A stretch of DNA of 64,000 nucleotides from an uncultured bacterium (GTDB taxonomy: Bacteria; Bacteroidota; Bacteroidia; Chitinophagales; Chitinophagaceae): contig CAIXLY010000003.1 in NCBI GenBank assembly GCA_903920455.1, forward strand, positions 62,001 to 126,000, given 5' to 3'. This document shows positions 41,646-50,580 of the stretch, piece by piece. The notes beneath the pieces are model-generated. The model saw nothing but the letters and a program-made list of their open reading frames with translations. It made no database searches and was not told the DNA's origin. The first letter of the stretch is position 1, and every line of letters begins with the position of its first letter. The translations under genes were made by a program, and so were the position numbers.

Positions 41646-43691
41646 ATGGATGAATGGTCAGATGGAATATGGAGGAGAATTCCGTTCGCCAGAATTTTCA
41701 TCTTCTTCATTACGGGCATTGTCGTCGAAAGATTTCTAGTACTTCCCTCCTACCATTATATGGCATTTGGAGGATTCCTCTTACTCCTGCTTTTTATTGC
41801 ACAACAGCTTCCCCTTAGGCATCAATGGAAACTATCGGAAGCAAGAGGCTTCTCCATCCTGCTATTAATACTTGTCTTTGGAGGTCTCAACAGCTCATTA
41901 AAGTCTTGGGGGAATAATTCTACGGCAAACGAATTATCAACACAGAATTTAATCCGGATAGAAGGCGAACCTAAGCTATCGAGCAAAACGACAAGATATG
42001 TAACAACTGTATACAGCTGGCAAGGGAACAGGTTCTCTAAAACTGGGAATTGCTACCTGTATGTCGATCTTAAGAATTCAAATAAACTTGAACAGGTTCA
42101 GCTGCTATTGACCATGGAGAAGCCAAAGGCATTGAAAAGCACCTCCAACCCTGGTGCATTTGACTTCAGCAAATATGCACAACAGCAGCAAGTTACTCAT
42201 AGCGTGTACCTGCATGATGAAGAACAATGGGTAACCGTTGGCGCACAAGAAAAAAGAAAGAAATCATTAATAGAGAGGGCAAGAGGAAAAATTCTATTCA
42301 TCCTTCGAAACACCATCAGAGATAAAATAAATATCGGACTTGCTGAAGCCATGCTGATTGGATTTAGAGAGGATCTTGACAGCGTATTGCTGAACGCTTA
42401 TGTAGATACCGGAGTGGTTCATGTGATTGCAATTTCAGGATTGCACCTTGGATTAATATTTATGTTGATTGACCTTGGCATAAGAACACTCTTTGGTAAA
42501 AAAAGAGCACGCTATGCAGGTATTTTCATTACCATTCCCCTGTTGTGGGGATTTGCCATTTTAACAGGCTCTTCATCCTCTGTTAACCGGAGTGCGCTCA
42601 TGTTTAGCGTTCTGATTATCGGTAAGGCAATTAGCAAAAGAAACAATAGTTTAAATGCCTTGTTCGCCTCTGCCTTTATATTGCTTTACTACAACCCTAG
42701 AGTTATCAGTGACATTGGATTTCAGTTAAGCTATGCTGCGGTAGGTTCAATTCTGTTATTCGAAAAAGGAATCAATCAGCTGGTATATCTAAAAAACAAG
42801 ATGGCACGATACGGCTGGAATATGATCAGTATATCCATTGCTGCACAGCTGCTAACAACGCCTCTGGTAATTTTTCATTTTCATCGATTCCCAATACTTT
42901 TTCTATTTACCAATCTTGTTGCCATCCCCCTCTCGAGCCTTATTCTTGTCTTAGAAATACTGCTATGCATCTTATACTTGATGAACCTCAAGACTGAGTT
43001 GATCATTACTAGTATTGAATTGCTGATGGATTGGATGAATGGATACATCAGATCAGTGAGCAGAATACCATTCGCCATGATGGATGATATTTATCTTAGC
43101 AACCTTAATATCTTACTAGGCTTTCTGCTCTTTATGTTTGCCGCATGGACATTACTTCATCCATCAAAAAAACTATACAACAGCAGCATATTGCTAGTAT
43201 TCCTGTTGTGCGCGTTACGATTGTATGAGCAAAGAATGCTTCAGCTTGAAAAAAAAGTAATTGTGCTCAACCTTAAGCAAGCGACTGCCATTGTCATTCA
43301 ACATGGGCAGCATGGAGTGATTGCGATATCGGAAAGCCAAAATGAAGTTCAAGGACCCTTAAAGAAGCTATTAAAAGAAACTGGACAAGCAACTGGAATC
43401 AAGCACTGGCAAATAAGGTCATTGCCAAATCTGCCACTTATTATTCACATTTCATCAAGTATCACAGACATCAAAAGTCAAGGTGAAGACAATAATATTG
43501 TCCTGATTGCTGGAAATCCTAGCCTCACACTTGAAGAAATGAAGATAAACAAGAGAAATTGCGAAAAGATAATCACCGACGGAAGCAATAAACTGTGGAA
43601 AATTCAGCAATGGGAAAAAGAAGCCTATGGCCTACATTTGCCACTTCATTCAACTGCTGAAAAAGGACCTGCTACCTTCCTCATCAAATAA
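41646..43691 (+). CDS. comEC: ComEC/Rec2 family DNA-uptake channel, without a metallo-beta-lactamase domain
   Basis: ComEC forms the inner-membrane pore that brings single-stranded DNA into the cytoplasm. The 681-residue protein has an N-terminal soluble region between membrane helices (DUF4131-like), then the competence domain with VHVIAISGLHLGLIF, ILTGSSSSVNRSALMF and YNPRVISDIGFQLSYAAVGS. About 10 hydrophobic segments are present. The last 160 residues lack an HxHxDH motif, so the C-terminal nuclease-like MBL domain of Bacillus ComEC is absent or degenerate, as often in Bacteroidota. purH follows 29 nt downstream. No other competence genes are in the window. Confidence 0.9.
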   Translation: MDEWSDGIWRRIPFARIFIFFITGIVVERFLVLPSYHYMAFGGFLLLLLFIAQQLPLRHQWKLSEARGFSILLLILVFGGLNSSLKSWGNNSTANELSTQNLIRIEGEPKLSSKTTRYVTTVYSWQGNRFSKTGNCYLYVDLKNSNKLEQVQLLLTMEKPKALKSTSNPGAFDFSKYAQQQQVTHSVYLHDEEQWVTVGAQEKRKKSLIERARGKILFILRNTIRDKINIGLAEAMLIGFREDLDSVLLNAYVDTGVVHVIAISGLHLGLIFMLIDLGIRTLFGKKRARYAGIFITIPLLWGFAILTGSSSSVNRSALMFSVLIIGKAISKRNNSLNALFASAFILLYYNPRVISDIGFQLSYAAVGSILLFEKGINQLVYLKNKMARYGWNMISISIAAQLLTTPLVIFHFHRFPILFLFTNLVAIPLSSLILVLEILLCILYLMNLKTELIITSIELLMDWMNGYIRSVSRIPFAMMDDIYLSNLNILLGFLLFMFAAWTLLHPSKKLYNSSILLVFLLCALRLYEQRMLQLEKKVIVLNLKQATAIVIQHGQHGVIAISESQNEVQGPLKKLLKETGQATGIKHWQIRSLPNLPLIIHISSSITDIKSQGEDNNIVLIAGNPSLTLEEMKINKRNCEKIITDGSNKLWKIQQWEKEAYGLHLPLHSTAEKGPATFLIK

Positions 43692-43720
43692 GTCTCTTTT
43701 CAGCCCTAAATATCCCACAG

Positions 43721-45241
43721 ATGCAAAAGAAGATTAAATCTGCGCTGCTTTCGGTTTTTTATAAAGATGGACTTGAGCCCTTGGTTAGAACACTCAATGA
43801 ACATGGTGTTACCATGTATTCAACCGGTGGAACCCAGCAGTTTATTGAACAGCTTGGCATTGAATGCATACCCGTAGAGTCAGTAACAGACTACCCTTCA
43901 ATTTTGGGCGGCAGGGTAAAAACTCTCCATCCAAAAGTTTTTGGTGGCATCCTTGCAAGAAGGGCTGTTGATCAAGACCTGAAAGAGATGAAGGAATATC
44001 AGATTCCTGAGATAGACTTGGTTGTAGTTGACCTGTATCCTTTTGAAGAAACATTGGCCAACACAACCGAAGAAAAGCTCATCATTGAAAAGATTGATAT
44101 TGGTGGCCCATCGATGATACGTGCGGCAGGAAAGAATTTCAGCGACCTCTTGGTGATTGCATCAAAATCAGATTATGCTTCAGCCATTGAGATGCTTTCT
44201 GCACAACAATGTTCTACCACACTGGAACAAAGAAAATCATACGCTGCAAAAGCCTTTCAAATTGTAGCGCATTACGATGTGGTCATTTCGAACTACTTCA
44301 ATCCTGAAAACGATACACAGTTTCTTTATTCACAAGGGAATCCCCAAATCATGCGCTACGGAGAAAACCCGCATCAAAAAGGCGTGTTCTTCGGAAAATT
44401 ATCCGAGCTATTTAATCAGCTTCATGGAAAAGAACTATCGTACAATAACCTTGTTGATGTGGAAGCTGCAGTACAATTGATCGCAGAATTTAAAGGGGAA
44501 ACTGAAAGTACATTTGCCATCATCAAACATACAAACGTGTGTGGTATTTCAACACGCAAGACTACAGAAGAGGCCTGGAAGTATGCACTTCAAGGTGATC
44601 CTGAAAGTGCATTTGGAGGAGTGTTGGTATGCAATACTGCAATAAACAAAGCCACTGCTGAACAAATTAATGAAATCTTTTTTGAGGTGCTCATCGCTCC
44701 TGCATTCGACAGTGATGCCTTTGAAATTCTGAAAACAAAAAAGAACAGAATTCTGCTTGAACAGATCAAGGACCATGCATCAGACAAACAATTCAAATCA
44801 TTGCTCAATGGTGTATTGGTTCAGGGAGTTGATAAAGACAATATAGAAAAATGGGACGAGTCAGGTGCAAGACCATGTACAGAGGCGGAGAAGCTTGATC
44901 TAACATTCGCCAACAAAATATGCAAGCACCTTAAATCTAATGCCATTGCACTTGCAAAAAATAGGCAAATAATTGGCAAGGGATGTGGTCAAACATCCAG
45001 GATTGATTCTTTGCGTCAGGCTATTGAAAAAGCCGGTCAATTTAACTTTGATTTAAAAGGTGCTGTTCTTGCGAGCGATGCATTCTTCCCGTTTGACGAC
45101 TGCGTGAAGATGAGCCATGCGGCTGGCATTGAAGCATTTATTCAACCAGGAGGATCTATACGCGATAAGGACTCTATCGAATACTGTAAACAGAATGGAC
45201 TAGCGATGGTTATTACAGGGATGAGACATTTTAGACACTAA
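43721..45241 (+). CDS. purH: Bifunctional AICAR transformylase/IMP cyclohydrolase
   Basis: PurH performs the last two steps of IMP synthesis in the cytoplasm. The 506 residues include the N-terminal MGS-like cyclohydrolase (STGGTQQFIEQLGI, LGGRVKTLHPKVFGGILARR) and the C-terminal transformylase (LRYGENPHQKGVFFGKL, AIIKHTNVCGIST with the catalytic Lys-His, SDAFFPFDDCVKMSHAAGI). Both active sites look complete. The protein ends in ITGMRHFRH, as usual. It follows comEC by 29 nt and precedes an EamA transporter by 37 nt on the same strand. Confidence 0.97.
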   Translation: MQKKIKSALLSVFYKDGLEPLVRTLNEHGVTMYSTGGTQQFIEQLGIECIPVESVTDYPSILGGRVKTLHPKVFGGILARRAVDQDLKEMKEYQIPEIDLVVVDLYPFEETLANTTEEKLIIEKIDIGGPSMIRAAGKNFSDLLVIASKSDYASAIEMLSAQQCSTTLEQRKSYAAKAFQIVAHYDVVISNYFNPENDTQFLYSQGNPQIMRYGENPHQKGVFFGKLSELFNQLHGKELSYNNLVDVEAAVQLIAEFKGETESTFAIIKHTNVCGISTRKTTEEAWKYALQGDPESAFGGVLVCNTAINKATAEQINEIFFEVLIAPAFDSDAFEILKTKKNRILLEQIKDHASDKQFKSLLNGVLVQGVDKDNIEKWDESGARPCTEAEKLDLTFANKICKHLKSNAIALAKNRQIIGKGCGQTSRIDSLRQAIEKAGQFNFDLKGAVLASDAFFPFDDCVKMSHAAGIEAFIQPGGSIRDKDSIEYCKQNGLAMVITGMRHFRH

Positions 45242-45278
45242 CAGGTATTGAAAATAAAGCGTAGACTTCAACACATTA

Positions 45279-46175
45279 ATGAATAATCCTTCTGAAAAAA
45301 ATAGTGCGCTCTTTGCGGTAGGTGTGGTTTCCATTCTCTGGGGAACTACCTGGATGGCTTCAAAAATTGCGGTAAGGTCAATGCCCGCATTGCAGGTTTC
45401 TGGGATGAGACATTTGATCGGAGGCAGCCTCTATGTGGGCTATTTCTTTTTTAAAAAATTTCCATTCCCAACCAAAGAACAATTCATTAGAATTTTTTGG
45501 GTATCCCTAATCATGTTTGTACTCTGTAATGGATTCAGCGTGATGTCTGTTCAATACATACCCAGTGGATTGGCTGCAGTGGTTGGCGCGATGTCGCCAC
45601 TATGGGTTGCGTTGTTGGGATTGCTAATTTTTCGAGATACGAAGCTATCACGTATTACTACAGCGGGATTATTACTTGGCTTTGGTGGCGTACTCATCAC
45701 CTTCTACGATTACATCGAAGAACTTGCAAATACCAACTTCATCCTTGGTGTGATCTATGGCCTGATTGCCAGCATCACCTGGGCCCTAGGCACCTTACTC
45801 ACAGTGAAAGATTCAAAGAAACTTGATCCTTATTATTCTATGGGATGGCAGATGTTCCTGAGCGGCATCATGCTTTCACTGTTTTCTTTTGCAACAAATC
45901 AGCATGTGCCAATTAGCAGCATTGGAACAGAGGGCTGGCTTTCACTCACCTACCTTATTGTTGTGGGTTCTGTAATCGCTTTTATGGCATTCATTTATGC
46001 GCTGAAAAGACTTCCTGCAACGCAAGTCTCTATTCATTCATACATCAATCCGCTTGTTGCGATTATTATTGGAGACCTTATGATGCACGAGGGACTAACC
46101 GCCTACCTTGTGATTGGCACAATAGTTACCTTACTGGGTGTTTATTTGGTAAACAGAGGATTTAAGAAAGTATAG
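45279..46175 (+). CDS. DMT-superfamily (EamA) transporter
   Basis: This 298-residue membrane protein has ten predicted helices in two EamA repeats (WGTTWMASKIAVRSMPALQV opens the first, AFMAFIYALKRLPATQVSIH lies in the second). EamA proteins usually export amino acids, metabolites or drugs. The substrate here is unknown. It follows purH, but there is no evidence of functional coupling. Its last 14 bp overlap the end of lutB on the opposite strand. A second, divergent paralogue lies at 51444-52316. Confidence 0.9.
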   Translation: MNNPSEKNSALFAVGVVSILWGTTWMASKIAVRSMPALQVSGMRHLIGGSLYVGYFFFKKFPFPTKEQFIRIFWVSLIMFVLCNGFSVMSVQYIPSGLAAVVGAMSPLWVALLGLLIFRDTKLSRITTAGLLLGFGGVLITFYDYIEELANTNFILGVIYGLIASITWALGTLLTVKDSKKLDPYYSMGWQMFLSGIMLSLFSFATNQHVPISSIGTEGWLSLTYLIVVGSVIAFMAFIYALKRLPATQVSIHSYINPLVAIIIGDLMMHEGLTAYLVIGTIVTLLGVYLVNRGFKKV

Positions 46176-47559
46176 CCTTGCTCTCTAATGCTTGCTTCTC
46201 GATCCACATTTGATTAAATGTTTTTTCTGGGAATGCAAGATCAGCCCTGTGGCGGGTCCACCCCTTGAAAACCTTATTGATCATCCAATTTTTTATTTTG
46301 CTATTTCCAGCATTCATGAGCTTTCTGTGAAGCATACCTTGTTGCCAGGCCGCCCAAGCAATTTTTTCCATCATGTTCCCCTCTCCGGCTCTAACCGCCT
46401 CTCTTCGATTATACAACAGCAATTCATGAAGATTGATTTTTACAGCGCAAACTTCAGTGCAGTTCCCGCATAGCGAAGAGGCGTGGCTAAGGTGCTTCCA
46501 TTCGCCCAGGTCTTTGAGGTTGGGAGTAATCACACTTCCAATTGGTCCACTATACGTTGTTCCATAACTATGTCCGCCAATATTTTTATACACTGGGCAA
46601 GCATTCAAACAGGCCCCACATCGAATGCAGTACAAGCTCTCTCTTGAAACAGGATCCTGAAGAATCTGTGTTCTTCCGTTATCCAGCAAGATGACATACA
46701 TCTCATCAGGACCATCATGTTCATTAGGTTGACGAGGACCGCTGATGATTGAATTGTATACTGTAACCTGCTGGCCTGTTCCATACGTAGCAAGAAGAGG
46801 CCAGAAAAGCGCAAGATCCTGGAGATTGGGCAATACTTTTTCTATGCCCGTAATAACAATATGGGTCTTAGGCCATGCAGAACTCAATCTCGCATTTCCT
46901 TCATTCTCTGTAATTGCTATGCTTCCTGTTTCTGGAATAATAAAATTTGCACCGGTGATGCCCACTTCAGCCTGCGTGTATTTTTCTCTGAGTTTTTCGC
47001 GGGCAACAAGTGTAAGTTCTTGAGGACTTAAATCCAACGGAGTTCCAAGGTGCTCATGAAATACCCTTGCACAGTCTTCCTTGCTTTTATGCATGGCTGG
47101 AGTTACGATATGGTATGGCGGCTCATCATCCAACTGCTGAATGTACTCGCCCAAATCTGATTCAATACTTTCAATGTTGTGGTTGGCAAGAAATTCATTC
47201 AGGTGAATTTCTTCAGTTACCATGCTTTTGCTTTTCACCAGTGTTTTGCAGTGCTTTTCCCTACAAATCTTAAGTACCGCTTCACATGCCTGCTCTACAG
47301 TCTCCGCCCATATCACTTTACCACCACGCTTTAAAAAATTAACTTCAAATTTTTCCAAGTTGATGTCTAGCGACTCTAATGCTTTCCATTTAAGATTCTT
47401 TGCTTTTTCACGGGCAAAATGAACATCACCAAATTGACTCTTTCCAATAGGTACAACTGCATTGTATTTGCCAATGTTGTGATTGATTGTATTTCTATGC
47501 TTAAGGTCTGCAGCTTTTAGAGTGCTCTTATCCTTGAAGATTGAAGCGATGGTTGACAT
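46162..47559 (-). CDS. lutB: LutB/LldF-family iron-sulfur protein
   Basis: This 465-residue protein has an N-terminal LUD domain (EVGITGANFIIPETGSIAIT, NEGNARLSS) followed by two [4Fe-4S] sites: CIRCGACLNACPVYKN near residue 310 and SLCGNCTEVCAVKINLHELL near 370. LutB is the electron-transfer subunit of the LutABC L-lactate oxidation system. Neither lutA nor a lutC homologue is adjacent; a LutC-type LUD protein is encoded 38 kb away beside ftsH. It is preceded 5 nt upstream by the DUF3109 gene, so these two form an operon. It overlaps the EamA gene tail to tail by 14 bp. Confidence 0.92.
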   Translation of the reverse strand: MSTIASIFKDKSTLKAADLKHRNTINHNIGKYNAVVPIGKSQFGDVHFAREKAKNLKWKALESLDINLEKFEVNFLKRGGKVIWAETVEQACEAVLKICREKHCKTLVKSKSMVTEEIHLNEFLANHNIESIESDLGEYIQQLDDEPPYHIVTPAMHKSKEDCARVFHEHLGTPLDLSPQELTLVAREKLREKYTQAEVGITGANFIIPETGSIAITENEGNARLSSAWPKTHIVITGIEKVLPNLQDLALFWPLLATYGTGQQVTVYNSIISGPRQPNEHDGPDEMYVILLDNGRTQILQDPVSRESLYCIRCGACLNACPVYKNIGGHSYGTTYSGPIGSVITPNLKDLGEWKHLSHASSLCGNCTEVCAVKINLHELLLYNRREAVRAGEGNMMEKIAWAAWQQGMLHRKLMNAGNSKIKNWMINKVFKGWTRHRADLAFPEKTFNQMWIEKQALESKAILS

Positions 47560-47564
47560 GAATA

Positions 47565-48167
47565 CTATTTTTTGTCTTCTTTTTTATCGGGCTGAAAATA
47601 TTCCTTGGCCACCTGCTCAAGCGCTTCATAAAATCCTTCACCATAAGCTCGGGTAATTGGCTCTTTAAGAAATTTGTATACAGGAACTTTTAATTCCTTC
47701 CCAAGGCTGCAAGCAGGACTACACATATCTTCTCTTGGTTCATAGTTTAACATATCATGATCTGAAAACCTGCTCTTGCTCTTTTTTATTGGATAGAGAT
47801 GACAGGAAATTGGTTTCTTCCAAGTAATAAGTCCACGGTTGTATGCCTCTTCAAATGAGCACTTGATAATACCAGCAGCATCGCGGAAACCATAGCTACA
47901 AATTTTTCCATCGACCGTAGGCGTCACCCAGCCAAATTCTCTATCGTATCTGTATAGTCCATTTTGCTCCACTTCTTTTATCCCCTCTTTGGTCATCAAC
48001 GGCTTTACAATTTCATAGGCATTTTTCACTTCGTCGAGTTCCTGATCGGAGATGGGCGCACCAGCGTCCCCATCCTCACAACATCCGCCCTTACACTTGC
48101 TAAGGTTACAGACAAATTGAGCCTCAACGATGTCATCACTCACCAGAACATTATCAATTACAATCAC
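47565..48167 (-). CDS. DUF3109 family Cys-rich protein
   Basis: This 200-residue protein belongs to DUF3109, a group with many conserved Cys residues thought to bind metal or an iron-sulfur cluster. Its function is unknown. Visible sites are FVCNLSKCKGGCCEDGDAGA, GKICSYGF, IIKCSFEEAY, ISCHLYPI and MCSPACSLGK. I start at a GTG at 48167 (MIVIDNVLVSDDIV), where homologues I recall begin. The ATG at 48185 overlaps a consensus -7 box and so should lie in the promoter. It is cotranscribed with lutB (5-nt gap), which suggests a link to iron-sulfur or redox metabolism. Confidence 0.85.
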   Translation of the reverse strand: MIVIDNVLVSDDIVEAQFVCNLSKCKGGCCEDGDAGAPISDQELDEVKNAYEIVKPLMTKEGIKEVEQNGLYRYDREFGWVTPTVDGKICSYGFRDAAGIIKCSFEEAYNRGLITWKKPISCHLYPIKKSKSRFSDHDMLNYEPREDMCSPACSLGKELKVPVYKFLKEPITRAYGEGFYEALEQVAKEYFQPDKKEDKK

Positions 48168-48182
48168 GTGAAATACTTTGTA

Positions 48183-48190
48183 CAAAAATA
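48183..48190 (-). promoter_or_regulatory. Putative -7 box (TATTTTTG) for the DUF3109-lutB unit
   Basis: The minus-strand TATTTTTG matches TAnnTTTG. It predicts an RNA start about 10 nt before the GTG at 48167 and overlaps the ATG at 48185. Confidence 0.5.
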
Positions 48191-48654
48191 GGGGTTAATT
48201 GGATCTAAACAGGAGTCTGCTTATTCACAAAAGCCATCTACTTCACTTCAATGTGGGCTGACCATAACATAAAAGAACAAGCACAGTCGTCCCTCACAAA
48301 TTTGCCCAATCAATAATGATTTAGCCGGAGCGGCCAGGTTACTAGGCCAGGATTTGACATACATGACTCATTTGAAGCAGTAATTAAATAAACCAAACAA
48401 CAACATCAAAGTGCCAACAAGTAAACTATCCAAGGGCCAATTTATCTTATCCATGCACAAAGTCAGCACCGGAGATCGACAATCCTCTACCTTCATTAAA
48501 TATTAATTGGTTGTTTTAGACCTGTATAATTTTCAAGCAATTTCCTGAGCTAGTCCGGCTAATTTTTGATTAACTTTATCCAGCTAGACCGGATGAAAGT
48601 CCGAACAAAACACCCAACCCTTTGTTTCTGTATCTAGCATTAAATTATTTCGCC
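48191..48654. other. 464-bp non-coding stretch between the DUF3109-lutB unit and dxs
   Basis: This is the longest gene-free stretch in the window. I see no coding frame with a family resemblance and no tRNA. It holds two short direct-repeat pairs. GGCCAGG occurs at 48332-48338 and 48345-48351 (13 nt apart). AGCTAGTCCGG at 48548-48558 and AGCTAGACCGG at 48582-48592 differ at one base and lie 34 nt apart, about 60 nt upstream of the dxs start. These could be operator sites or part of a structured leader. Confidence 0.5.
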
Positions 48655-50580
48655 ATGCAAATAGAACCAGGGGCATTGCTAAAGAACATCAACTCACCAA
48701 CTGACCTTAAGAAGCTCAGTAAGGACGATCTGCATAAAGTGAGCGAAGAACTTCGTCAGTACATCATTGATGTGGTTAGTGTTCATGGAGGCCATTTTGC
48801 TGCTAGTCTAGGCGTGGTTGAATTATCCGTTGCCCTACATTATGTTTACAATACCCCTTACGACCAATTGGTCTGGGACGTAGGCCATCAGGCTTATGGA
48901 CACAAGATTCTTACTGGAAGAAGAGACAATTTCCACACCAACAGAAAATACAACGGCCTTAGTGGCTTCCCAAAGAGAAGTGAAAGCGAGTATGATACAT
49001 TTGGTGTTGGGCACTCATCAACCTCCATTTCAGCCGCACTTGGAATGGCCATCGCTTCAAAGTACAAAGGAGAGCTTGATAGAAAGTCTGTAGCCATCAT
49101 TGGAGATGGTGCAATGACTGCAGGCATGGCTTTTGAGGCCATGAACCATGCAGGTGTTGCCGAATCTGACATGCTGGTGATACTCAACGATAATTGCATG
49201 AGCATTGACCCCAATGTTGGAGCACTTAAAGAATACCTGACTGATATCTCTACCTCACACACGTATAATAAAATCAAGGATGATATCTGGAATACCTTGG
49301 GAAAGCTTCCCGTCGGAGGTAATTTTTCAAGGGAAATTGCAAGTAAACTAGAACACAGCATCAAGGGATTCATCAACAAAAGGAGCAATTTGTTTGAGTC
49401 GATGAAACTGAGATACTTCGGACCAATCGATGGTCATAACATCACTAAACTGGTAGACACGTTAAAAGACCTAAGAGATATTCCAGGTCCGAAGCTCCTG
49501 CATATCATCACTACAAAAGGAAAAGGTTATGCCCTGGCAGAAAAAGACCAAACCACCTGGCATGCACCCGGACTTTTTGATAAAGTGACAGGAGAAATCT
49601 ACAAAAAAACATACGATACACCTCAAGCCCCAAAATATCAGGATGTTTTTGGCAAGACCATCATAGAGCTGGCCAAACAAAACGATAAAATATTTGGCAT
49701 CACCCCAGCAATGCCATCTGGATCATCACTAAAATTCATGATGGAGGAAATGCCAGATCGTGCAATTGATGTAGGCATCTGCGAACAGCATGCCGTTACA
49801 CTAAGCGCAGGAATGGCTACGCAGGGATTAAAAGTATTTTGCAATATTTACTCTTCATTCATGCAAAGGTCTTACGACCAAGTGGTACATGATGTAGCCA
49901 TTCAAAAACTACCTGTAGTGTTTTGTCTGGATAGGGCTGGTCTCGTAGGAGACGACGGACCAACACACCATGGCGTATATGATATTGCCTACATGAGGTG
50001 TATCCCCAACATGGTTGTTTCAGCCCCTATGAATGAGGCGGAGTTGAGAGACCTTATGTATACTGCACAACTTGACTCAACAGATCTTCCTTTTGTAATC
50101 CGCTATCCGCGTGGACAAGGAGTAATGCCTGAGTGGAAAACAGAGATGAAGGAAATTGTTATCGGTAAAGGAAGAAGATTAAAAGAAGGAAAAGATATTG
50201 TAATTCTTTCCTTCGGACATCCCGGAAATTTCGCAGCAGCAGCAATAAGAGAACTAAAGGCTGATGGAATAACTCCAGGACACTACGACCTTAGATTTGT
50301 AAAACCTATCGATGAAGAAATGCTTCATGAAGTTTTTGGCAAGTACAATAAAATAATAACTGTTGAAGACGGAACCGTTGTTGGTGGAGCAGGATCAGCT
50401 GTACTTGAATTTATGGCAACTCATGGATACCATGCTGAGGTTCGTATCCTTGGAATACCCGATCGCCTTGTTGAGCATGGATCACAGAAAGAGCTATACA
50501 GAGAATGTAATTATGATGCAGAAGCCATCGTGGAAGTAGCTCGGGAAATGATGAAGGAACAGGTAATGGTGATTAAGTAA
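48655..50580 (+). CDS. dxs: 1-deoxy-D-xylulose-5-phosphate synthase
   Basis: Dxs condenses pyruvate and glyceraldehyde 3-phosphate with thiamine diphosphate, the first step of the MEP isoprenoid pathway. From ATG at 48655 (MQIEPGALLKNINSPTDLKK) it has 641 residues. An upstream TTG frame adds 11 unlikely residues. Motifs seen are LHYVYNTPYDQLVWDVGHQA, the thiamine site GDGAMTAGMAFEAMNHAG, the catalytic Glu region DVGICEQHAVTLSAGMA, and DRAGLVGDDGPTHHGVYD. All are intact. It is preceded by the repeat-containing non-coding stretch. Its last 8 bp overlap scpA on the other strand. Confidence 0.97.
   Translation: MQIEPGALLKNINSPTDLKKLSKDDLHKVSEELRQYIIDVVSVHGGHFAASLGVVELSVALHYVYNTPYDQLVWDVGHQAYGHKILTGRRDNFHTNRKYNGLSGFPKRSESEYDTFGVGHSSTSISAALGMAIASKYKGELDRKSVAIIGDGAMTAGMAFEAMNHAGVAESDMLVILNDNCMSIDPNVGALKEYLTDISTSHTYNKIKDDIWNTLGKLPVGGNFSREIASKLEHSIKGFINKRSNLFESMKLRYFGPIDGHNITKLVDTLKDLRDIPGPKLLHIITTKGKGYALAEKDQTTWHAPGLFDKVTGEIYKKTYDTPQAPKYQDVFGKTIIELAKQNDKIFGITPAMPSGSSLKFMMEEMPDRAIDVGICEQHAVTLSAGMATQGLKVFCNIYSSFMQRSYDQVVHDVAIQKLPVVFCLDRAGLVGDDGPTHHGVYDIAYMRCIPNMVVSAPMNEAELRDLMYTAQLDSTDLPFVIRYPRGQGVMPEWKTEMKEIVIGKGRRLKEGKDIVILSFGHPGNFAAAAIRELKADGITPGHYDLRFVKPIDEEMLHEVFGKYNKIITVEDGTVVGGAGSAVLEFMATHGYHAEVRILGIPDRLVEHGSQKELYRECNYDAEAIVEVAREMMKEQVMVIK

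Noticed and set aside
48894..49388. 164-codon minus-strand frame inside dxs
   Set aside because: Antisense shadow of conserved Dxs motifs; no separate evidence.
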